In this document: one piece after another, positions 25,330 to 31,353 of the stretch
Position numbering within the stretch: the stretch's first letter is position 1
How the letters are laid out: the number at the start of each line of letters is the position of its first letter
Assembly (NCBI GenBank): GCA_045575975.1
Contig: JAZNFO010000009.1
Span: 1-45,278, forward strand
Length of the DNA stretch: 45,278 nt
From: RGIG8709 sp045575975
Lineage (GTDB): Bacteria; Bacillota; Clostridia; Monoglobales; Monoglobaceae
Direction: 5' to 3'
Translations under genes and position numbers: made by a program
The notes under the pieces: model-generated
What the model saw: only the letters and a program-made list of their open reading frames with translations
What the model was told of the DNA's origin: nothing
The model's database searches: none

Positions 25330-25930
25330 CTAACACAAACTTTCCGCCTGCTTTATAAAGCCGTCCTGCTCTTTTTTGTTAATGTTATTCCAAAGAACAT
25401 TCCAGCCACAGACTCTTATCTGCAAATCCTGATACTTATCGGGATTCTCCTGAGCATCACGGAGAGTATCTGCATCAAATACATTTATATGCATAGCATG
25501 ACCGCCTCTTTTTACAAAAGTCATAAGAAGTCCAAGCATTGCTTCAAGTCCATCATCGCCCTTAACCGCAGATGGCAAGAGCCCCAAATCAAGACATGCA
25601 TCATTCGTGAAAGAAGTAGCATCAATTTTTGTTACAGAAAGAATTGCCGCAGTTGCGCCCTCTCTGTTTTGCCCCATTGATGCAGATAAGTTTTTGGAAA
25701 GCTCTTCTCCAAGAAGTCTTCCATTTGGAGATGCAGCTGTTACATAACCCTGATCATAAGACATTCTTGCAACATGGAAGCCTAAATTCCATTTCCCGCG
25801 TCTGTTTTTTGCATTAGGTCTTCCGCAAACAAGATTTGAAAGAAAATCTGCAATATCAACTGCAAAGCTGTCAGGAAGTTCCTTGTTCTTGCCTGCTTTG
25901 TTCCAAAAGGTTCTACCTACAGTGTCAAGG
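25330..25930 (-). pseudogene. C-terminal remnant of a glycyl radical enzyme (pyruvate formate-lyase family)
   Basis: About 200 codons of the C-terminal part of a PFL-family glycyl radical enzyme remain. The radical-site motif RVCGW (glycine codon at 25405-25407) is intact, and upstream SPNGRLLGEELS, GGHAMHINVFDADTLRDAQ and RTFWNKAGKNKELPDSF fit the family. The frame is open upstream of the ATG at 25764 and reaches about 25930, where similarity ends abruptly and a stop follows. The catalytic cysteine domain, some 600 residues, is missing, so it cannot work alone. The substrate class cannot be told. Its lost start points toward the AraC remnant. Confidence 0.8.
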
Positions 25931-26312
25931 AAAAATCAGAGGGTGACTGCTTCGCCATTAATTTTGACATCTCAGAATATTATCCCAAGAGCAAGCTTGA
26001 TATTATAGGAAAGACAGTTAACTACATCCACAAAAACTACGCCTCACAAACACTTAAAATTGAAGAGCTTTCAGCGCTTTGCAATATTACCCCTGAATAT
26101 TTCAGGAAAATTTTTAAAAGCTTTTACGGTATCTCTCCCATAAATACATAAACAATCTTAAAATTACAAGAGCAAAAGAGCTTGTCGAATCTAAGCTCTA
26201 TTCTGTATCCGATGTTGCAGCTCAATCGGGATATAATGAGCTTTGTCATTTTAGCAGAGAGTTTAAAAAACACACAGGTTTCAGCCCATCAGATTATTTA
26301 AAAACCATATAA
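25931..26312 (+). pseudogene. Truncated and frameshifted AraC-family regulator
   Basis: C-terminal DNA-binding region of an AraC-type activator, with both helix-turn-helix motifs readable (LKIEELSALCNITPEYFRKIF and YSVSDVAAQSGYNELCHFSREF, ending GFSPSDYLKTI). A one-base loss near 26141-26150 breaks the frame between them, giving an early stop after GISPINT. The N-terminal domain is missing: reading upstream, sense ends near the junction with the glycyl radical remnant. AraC regulators commonly sit divergent to the genes they activate, so this was probably the local activator of that operon. Confidence 0.78.
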
Positions 26313-26336
26313 TCGCATATTTATATGCGATTTTTT
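26310..26336 (+). terminator. Terminator after the AraC remnant
   Basis: Stem AATCGCATA / TATGCGATT with a TTTA-type loop and T-run, touching the araC stop codon. Confidence 0.8.
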
Positions 26337-26423
26337 CAATCTTTTTATCAGTTAACTTTCCAACGGGCGCTTATTTATCATGCTCAGTATGGCTGAAAGT
26401 TTTTCCCTTAAATTCAGAACTTT

Positions 26424-26580
26424 TCATTTTTCATAAAGCATATTATCAAAGGCATCTTCATCATAAGCAAGGCCATTGGCTCCGTCGCTCTGCTGATGTT
26501 CAAGCTCGCTTTTTTTTGAGGTTTTCTTCAATATTTTTTCATTAAAATTTTTTTTAAAAAATGCTTGACAAACCAATAAC
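26424..26580 (-). other. Unassigned short reading frame, possible gene remnant
   Basis: A minus-strand frame ends at 26424 and reads, near its C-terminus, ELEHQQSDGANGLAYDEDAF then DNMLYEK. Its codon use looks protein-like, but I find no start codon with a ribosome site, and the upstream part overlaps the tRNA-Glu promoter. I do not recognise the family. It may be the tail of a lost gene. Confidence 0.3.
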
Positions 26581-26593
26581 CTTGTGCTATAAT
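26565..26593 (+). promoter_or_regulatory. tRNA-Glu promoter
   Basis: Consensus TTGACA (26565-26570), 17-base spacer, TATAAT (26588-26593), 40 bases before the tRNA. Confidence 0.9.
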
Positions 26594-26633
26594 AATCAAG
26601 TCGGTTGAGCCGATGACTTAAAAATTTTAATAT

Positions 26634-26708
26634 GGCCCTATGGTCAAGCGGTTAAGACACCGCCCTTTCACGGCGGTAACATGGGTTCGAATCCCGTTAG
26701 GGTCACCA
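26634..26708 (+). tRNA. tRNA-Glu (anticodon TTC)
   Basis: Acceptor GGCCCTA pairs with TAGGGTC, anticodon arm CCGCC-CTTTCAC-GGCGG, and ACCA encoded. Glu-tRNA is the type of substrate used by GatCAB when charged onto tRNA(Gln). U34 of this tRNA is a target of MnmG/MnmA. Confidence 0.97.
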
Positions 26709-26743
26709 AAAAAATACACACTCATCAGAGTGTGTATTTTTTT
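26708..26743. terminator. Bidirectional terminator of tRNA-Glu
   Basis: Stem AAAAATACACACTC / GAGTGTGTATTTTT with an ATCA loop and T-run on both strands. On the minus strand it can end the sigma/anti-sigma transcript. Confidence 0.9.
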
Positions 26744-26781
26744 GTGTTTGCGCCCTGAGAAACCGGGCATCATTAATATTT

Positions 26782-27510
26782 TTACAGACTTCCAATTATT
26801 TCACTCATATATTCTTCGGATATTCCATAGGCTGTTATCTTTATATATCCATCCTGTGTTTCCCCTATATATTTAAGGATATCTCCACCTGTATTTTCAT
26901 CTTCGAACTCCGGCATCTCGCTATAATATGTTATTTCAACTTTTTTTGTTTCCTCAAAATCTGTGTAGCTATACTTTTTTTCTGCTTCATCATATTTTTC
27001 GGTTAGTTCTTCAATGCCTTCCTTAAACACTGTCAGCCGCTTATATTCGGTGGGCTCTAATACCATCATTCTAACTGACATATCTGCTGATGGCTCTTCT
27101 TCTGTGGTAGATACAGAAATTTCCTCATTTACATTTTCTGCTTGATTTTCGTTCACATCAACACCTTTTTTAACATCAGCAGTAAAACTTTTTTCCTCCG
27201 TTTTTTCTTCCTTTATACTATCTTCCTGAACATTTTCTATGGCCTTCATATTTTCAACATCCACAATTTCTTCCGTAACAACTGTTTTATTACTATCAGA
27301 GGGCAAAAATCCGTCAAACATTCCCATATTATACATAAAACCTGCCATTGCAAGAACAAAAACCGCAGCTGCTGCAGAGATAATATTTTTGTTAAACTTT
27401 ATAACCTTTGTTTTTCTTGGTGCCTCTTTTGATTTTTCCAGAATTTTTTCAAGAAGAGCTTTATCTCCTTTGATATCATCAAAGCACGCTTTGTAATCAT
27501 CTCTAAACAA
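26782..27510 (-). CDS. Putative membrane-anchored anti-sigma factor
   Basis: A 242-residue protein overlapping the end of the ECF sigma gene by 8 bases, the usual position of its anti-sigma partner. Residues 1-40 are cytoplasmic and charged (FRDDYKACFDDIKGDKALLE), residues ~43-62 form one membrane span, and about 180 residues lie outside. The outer part begins with a long Glu/Asp/Val-rich low-complexity stretch and ends in a compact domain (MMVLEPTEYKRLTVF to MSEIIGSL). The cytoplasmic part lacks the HxxxCxxC zinc motif of classic ZAS anti-sigma domains, so the role is inferred from gene order and topology. Confidence 0.7.
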   Translation of the reverse strand: MFRDDYKACFDDIKGDKALLEKILEKSKEAPRKTKVIKFNKNIISAAAAVFVLAMAGFMYNMGMFDGFLPSDSNKTVVTEEIVDVENMKAIENVQEDSIKEEKTEEKSFTADVKKGVDVNENQAENVNEEISVSTTEEEPSADMSVRMMVLEPTEYKRLTVFKEGIEELTEKYDEAEKKYSYTDFEETKKVEITYYSEMPEFEDENTGGDILKYIGETQDGYIKITAYGISEEYMSEIIGSL

Positions 27511-28006
27511 ACCAGGAACCTCCTTTTTGAAATTTTTCTTTCAGCATCTCTCTTGCCCTGTGAAGCTGAGATTTGACGGTTGATTCTTTCGTTTCCATTA
27601 TTTTTGCAATTTCCGAGACAGAATATCCCTCATAGTAAAAAAGGTGAATAACTCCTCTATATTTCTGTGGAAGTTCCGAAACCGCATAATAAATATCGCT
27701 TTTCTCCTGAGTGTCGAAAACTGGCTCATCTTTAGCCTCTGTTAAGGGAGCAGTTTTTTTGAACCAGGAATTTAAAAAAATGTCCTTACTGCAATTTATG
27801 GTTACCTTTAAAAGCCACGCCTTTATATGTTCTTCACTTTCAAATGCTTTTTCGTTTTTGAAAAACCTTAAGAAAACATCCTGCACAACATCATCGGCAT
27901 AAGCCTTATTTTTTGTCTGTGACATCGCAAGACGATATACCATATCAAAATATTTTTCTGTCAGCTCATTCTTGTCAGGGCTGTATTCTGCAGATAAACC
28001 AGGCAT
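27503..28006 (-). CDS. ECF-type RNA polymerase sigma factor
   Basis: A 167-residue sigma factor of the extracytoplasmic function group, with only regions 2 and 4. Region 2 shows YFDMVYRLAMSQTKNKAYADD, VVQDVFLRFFKN and HIKAWLLKVTINCSKD; region 4 shows ELPQKYRGVIHLFYYEGYSV and the helix-turn-helix EIAKIMETKESTVKSQLHRA. ATG 28006 is chosen over 28024, since GGGAGG lies 7 bases before it. The genes for sigma and its partner overlap, giving translational coupling. A possible self-regulated promoter is just upstream. The signal sensed is unknown, perhaps envelope stress. Confidence 0.92.
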   Translation of the reverse strand: MPGLSAEYSPDKNELTEKYFDMVYRLAMSQTKNKAYADDVVQDVFLRFFKNEKAFESEEHIKAWLLKVTINCSKDIFLNSWFKKTAPLTEAKDEPVFDTQEKSDIYYAVSELPQKYRGVIHLFYYEGYSVSEIAKIMETKESTVKSQLHRAREMLKEKFQKGGSWFV

Positions 28007-28027
28007 CCTTTTACCTCCCGTCATTTA

Positions 28028-28057
28028 TAATACTTTTTAAAAACCAAAAAGGTTGCA
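28028..28057 (-). promoter_or_regulatory. Candidate autoregulated ECF promoter
   Basis: On the minus strand TGCAACC (28057-28051) is followed after 16-17 bases by GTATTA (28033-28028). An AACC -35 core is typical of ECF promoters, and no good vegetative promoter is seen. The implied leader is very short. Confidence 0.45.
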
Positions 28058-28073
28058 TTTTTTATATAAATTT

Positions 28074-28108
28074 TTAGCTGTTCTGAAAAATTTCAGAACA
28101 GCTAAAAA
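28074..28108 (-). terminator. Terminator of the HTH-cupin-ligase gene
   Basis: Long stem TTAGCTGTTCTGAAA / TTTCAGAACAGCTAA with a short AT loop, followed on the minus strand by a T-run. It is between the ligase stop and the sigma factor promoter. Confidence 0.85.
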
Positions 28109-28110
28109 AA

Positions 28111-30402
28111 TTAAAGTTTTGCACGAATAATTTTTCCGCTTGTTGTTTTTGGAAGCTCGTCCTTGAACACAACAATTCTTGGATATTTATATGGTGCGGT
28201 GTGTTCCTTAACATAGGTCTGGATTTCCTTTTTAAGCTCTTCTGTCGGTTCTGTTCCCTGGGTTAGAACAATACTTGCCTTAACAACCTGACCTCTTACC
28301 TCATCAGGCTCCGCAGAAACACCGCATTCAAGAACATATGGAAGCTCCATAATAACACTTTCAATTTCAAATGGACCAATACGGTAGCCTGATGATTTGA
28401 TAACATCATCGGCTCTACCCACATACCAATAAAATCCGTCTTCATCACACCATGCAACATCCCCTGTGTGATAATATCCGTCATGCCATACTTCGTTTGT
28501 TTTTTCTTCATCTTTATAGTATCCTGTGAACAAACCGCAAGGTGCACCGTTTTTAACATTAATACAGATTTCGCCTGATTCACTTGTCTTAACCGGCTCT
28601 CCGTCTGCATTCAAAAGTTCAACATCATAAATCGGTGCGGGTTTACCCATTGACCCGATTTTATGGCGTTTTCCAACAAGGTTACCGATAATCATAGTGC
28701 TCTCTGTCTGCCCGAAGCCCTCTAAAATCTGGAGTCCTGTTGCTTTTTCAAACTGTCTGTAAACTTCAGGGTTAAGTGCCTCTCCTGCTGTTGTCATATG
28801 CTTAACTGATGAAAGGTCATATTTTGAAATATCCTGCTTAACCATCATTCTAAGCATTGTTGGAGGAGCACAGAAGGTTGTTATTTTATATTTTGCAAAC
28901 ATTGGAAGAATGTCTGCAGCATCAAATCTGTCAAAATCATAAACAAAGGTTGCAGCTTCGCAAAGCCATTGTCCATACAGTTTACCCCACATAGCCTTTG
29001 CCCAGCCGGTATCTGAAATCGTGAAATGCAGTCCGTCCGGATCAACATTGTGCCAGTATTTTGCAGTATGAAAATGTCCAAGAGGATATTTATAGCTATG
29101 TACTGCAATTTTCGGATAGCCTGATGTTCCTGATGTGAAGTACATAAGCATTGTGTCATCTCCACCGGGAGAGTTTTCAGTACGGTTAAAGTGTGTGCTG
29201 AAACGCATATACTCTTCATCAAAGTTTCTCCAGCCCACGCGGTCTTTGCCAACAATAATTTTATTTACAAGAACAGGGCATTTTTCTGCCGCAATTTCAA
29301 TCTGCTCTGTAGTATCTCCGTCTGATGTGCAGACAACGGTGGAAACCTCTGCAGAATTAAATCGGTATTCAAAATCATGCTCCTGAAGCTGATTAACTGC
29401 AGGAATTGCAACAGCACCCAGTTTATTTAAACCAAGCATACAAATCCAGAACTGATAATGGCGTTTTAAAACAAGCATAACCTTATCGCCCTTTTTAATT
29501 CCAAGGGATGCAAAATAGTTGGCTGCACGGTTTGATTCTTTCTTCATATCAGAATAAGTGAAGCGTCTTTCTTCCTTATCCCTTGAAACATAAAGCATTG
29601 CAAGTTTTTCCGGTTCACGGTTTGCAAGCTCATCAACAAGGTCGAATGCAAAATTAAACTTATCTGTGTTCTTGAATTTAATAGATGTTGGAGTTCCTTT
29701 TTCATCCTCCTCAACATCAATATATGAATGATAAATTCTGTCCTTTGTGTCTCTGTGAACAGTTCCTATAATATCTTCTGTTGTGTTTTCTGCTATATCT
29801 TTTTCGTCTTCAAGCTCTCCTGAACGAAGAACTATAGCATAGAAATGACAATCCTTACCATTTGCCGCAATCATTCCGTGAGGGGTGTCACTGTTATAAT
29901 ATATGCTGTCACCAGGGCCTAAAAGCTCCTTGTGTTCACCCACCTGCACCATAAGATAGCCGTCTATTACTATGTCACATTCCTGACCCTTATGGGTTGT
30001 AAGCTCTATAGGTTTGTTCTGAGCAGATTCGTCATAAACGCTATGAACAAATAAAGGCTCTGCAATACGGTTTTTAAATGCATATGCAAGGTTCTGATAA
30101 ACCATTCCGTGTGCCTTTGCAATCTGTTGACCCTTCCCTGCACGGGTAACAGTGTATGACTTTAGATTTGGGCTGTAGCCCTCGATAATATCTGTTACAT
30201 TAACCTTCAGGGCAGATGCACAACGATAAATAAACGCAAAGTTTAAGTCACTTGCTCCGTTTTCGCATTTTTCGTATTCTTCGACAGAAACACCTGTGTT
30301 TTTTGCCATTTCCAAAGTGGAATAGCCGACAATTTCACGAAGCTCCTTGATTCTGCCTGCCATTTCCTTAATTTTCAAATTAATGTCCTGTAAATTTTCC
30401 AT
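28111..30402 (-). CDS. HTH-cupin-acyl-CoA synthetase fusion protein
   Basis: A 763-residue three-part protein. Residues ~16-75 are an XRE-type helix-turn-helix (IKELREIVGYSTLEMAKNTG, then VSVEEYEKCENG). Residues ~115-193 are a cupin with candidate metal or ligand residues H137, E141 and H175. Residues ~250-763 are an AMP-forming acyl-CoA synthetase of the acetyl/medium-chain type: P-loop FTSGTSGYPK at 422-431, GFGQTES, YHTGDVAW, GRADDVIKSSGYRIGP and the catalytic Lys757 in TTSGKIIRAKL. The HTH-cupin half resembles PuuR-like regulators. It may sense or be localised by its own substrate, but this is inference. The start ATG follows GGAGG. Transcription is governed by a T-box leader. The acyl substrate is unknown; an amino-acid-derived acid is suggested by that leader. 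Confidence 0.92.
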   Translation of the reverse strand: MENLQDINLKIKEMAGRIKELREIVGYSTLEMAKNTGVSVEEYEKCENGASDLNFAFIYRCASALKVNVTDIIEGYSPNLKSYTVTRAGKGQQIAKAHGMVYQNLAYAFKNRIAEPLFVHSVYDESAQNKPIELTTHKGQECDIVIDGYLMVQVGEHKELLGPGDSIYYNSDTPHGMIAANGKDCHFYAIVLRSGELEDEKDIAENTTEDIIGTVHRDTKDRIYHSYIDVEEDEKGTPTSIKFKNTDKFNFAFDLVDELANREPEKLAMLYVSRDKEERRFTYSDMKKESNRAANYFASLGIKKGDKVMLVLKRHYQFWICMLGLNKLGAVAIPAVNQLQEHDFEYRFNSAEVSTVVCTSDGDTTEQIEIAAEKCPVLVNKIIVGKDRVGWRNFDEEYMRFSTHFNRTENSPGGDDTMLMYFTSGTSGYPKIAVHSYKYPLGHFHTAKYWHNVDPDGLHFTISDTGWAKAMWGKLYGQWLCEAATFVYDFDRFDAADILPMFAKYKITTFCAPPTMLRMMVKQDISKYDLSSVKHMTTAGEALNPEVYRQFEKATGLQILEGFGQTESTMIIGNLVGKRHKIGSMGKPAPIYDVELLNADGEPVKTSESGEICINVKNGAPCGLFTGYYKDEEKTNEVWHDGYYHTGDVAWCDEDGFYWYVGRADDVIKSSGYRIGPFEIESVIMELPYVLECGVSAEPDEVRGQVVKASIVLTQGTEPTEELKKEIQTYVKEHTAPYKYPRIVVFKDELPKTTSGKIIRAKL

Positions 30403-30424
30403 ATTTCCTCCTAATTTCGAGGCA

Positions 30425-30699
30425 TAAAAAATCGCCTCAAAGAATAATAAAGCCTTTGAGACGAGTTATGTTACCCGCGGTACCACTCAAATTGTGTTTT
30501 AAACACCCCTTCAGACTCTATCAAGCCCTATGCACTAACGCAGCCTGCGCGGGAAAGTTCTACTTGCTTTATGCTTTCTTCTTTCCGGCTCGGGAGCTAC
30601 AAATTTTCGGGCAAATCTTAATGGCTTGCACCAACCGCCACTTCTCTTGAAGATTTGATTCCAAAATCCTCTCCGTCAACGCCTTTAAATATTCAATTT
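30425..30699 (-). promoter_or_regulatory. T-box riboswitch in front of the HTH-cupin-ligase gene
   Basis: Read on the minus strand, the leader has a Stem I with AGAGA and GGTTGGTGCAAGCC elements, an AAGATTTG/CAAATCTT helix, a GAA block followed by A-ATT (30604-30602), the antiterminator T-box AGTGGTACCGCGG (30487-30475), and a terminator (CGTCTCAAAG / CTTTGAGGCG plus T-run, 30463-30433). The TGGT bulge implies a tRNA with discriminator A. By the spacing seen in the thrS leader, the specifier reads ATT (Ile); TTT (Phe) is an alternative. The Cys codon TGT nearby is disfavoured because tRNA-Cys here has discriminator T. Confidence 0.9.
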
Positions 30700-30705
30700 G
30701 AAGTA

Positions 30706-30734
30706 ATTATAACACATATCCCATTTCTTGTCAA
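30706..30734 (-). promoter_or_regulatory. Promoter of the HTH-cupin-ligase T-box transcript
   Basis: Minus-strand TTGACA (30734-30729), 17-base spacer, TATAAT (30711-30706). It lies 3 bases past the ylmC stop codon. Confidence 0.9.
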
Positions 30735-30737
30735 GGG

Positions 30738-31004
30738 TTAATTTTCTTCCTCACCAAAGTCAACGATTATCACATCATCTCCGATTTTTTTGATATTTTC
30801 CCATTTAATAACAACATCCTCTTCCCTGCCTAAAAATCCCATTAGTCTGTATGTACCCGGAATTACAATGGCGACAAGTCTCCCCGTTTTTAAATCAAGC
30901 ATCACATCCCCTGCTGTGCCAAGCCTTGCCCCGTCTTTTAAGTTTATTATCTCTTTTGTTCGAAGTTCTCCTATGCTACAAGCTTTTAAATTATTTTCAC
31001 TCAT
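30738..31004 (-). CDS. PRC-barrel protein of the YlmC/YmxH sporulation family
   Basis: An 88-residue PRC-barrel protein. The blocks IGELRTKEIINLKDGARLG, GDVMLDLKTGRLVAIVIPG and FLGREEDVVIKWENIKKIGD are characteristic of the YlmC/YmxH family, present in spore-forming Firmicutes and linked to sporulation by genome context and expression. The biochemical role is not known. The start ATG 31004 has AAAAGGATG upstream. The gene lies between two T-box units, divergent from thrS; the next promoter begins within 3 bases of its stop. Its own promoter is not clear and might be used by a sporulation sigma factor. Confidence 0.85.
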   Translation of the reverse strand: MSENNLKACSIGELRTKEIINLKDGARLGTAGDVMLDLKTGRLVAIVIPGTYRLMGFLGREEDVVIKWENIKKIGDDVIIVDFGEEEN

Positions 31005-31060
31005 AAATAAAACATCCTTTTCTAAAATTTATCTATATATTATTAATGTTATGATTTTTC

Positions 31061-31089
31061 TTGACAAAATATTTAAAATGTTGTATAAT
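31061..31089 (+). promoter_or_regulatory. thrS promoter
   Basis: TTGACA (31061-31066), 17-base spacer, TATAAT (31084-31089), giving a leader of about 260 nt that contains the T-box. Confidence 0.92.
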
Positions 31090-31094
31090 AGCAA

Positions 31095-31325
31095 GAAAGC
31101 TATGATGGAAAGAGTAGTCGGCAAAGTCTTTTAAAGAGAGAAAATTCCTTGGCTGTGAGAGTTTTCAAAAGGCCCCGATGAAGACCACTCCGGAGCTGCA
31201 TACGATGAGTATGCCGAGCTAAGTTATGCGAAAGTTAACTTGAAGAGTTAAAAATCAAGGTGGAACCGTGCTTACTGCACCCTTGAAATATACCCCTCGG
31301 TGTATTTTGAGGGTGTTTTTTCTTT
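31095..31325 (+). promoter_or_regulatory. Threonine T-box riboswitch upstream of thrS
   Basis: The Stem I loop E strands are AGTA (31113-31116) and GAA (31180-31182). The specifier ACC (Thr) is at 31184-31186, one base after GAA. The antiterminator sequence AAGGTGGAACCGTG is at 31257-31270; its TGGA bulge pairs with a tRNA ending in TCCA, as expected for tRNA-Thr. A 16-bp terminator stem (31278-31315) and T-run follow. Uncharged tRNA-Thr would raise thrS expression. Confidence 0.95.
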
Positions 31326-31353
31326 AAACGAAAGGTTTTATGGAGGTATTATT

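Noticed and set aside
31300..31353. N-terminal extension of ThrS from 31300
   Set aside because: The extension lies in the T-box terminator and T-run; GGAGG before 31354 marks the start.
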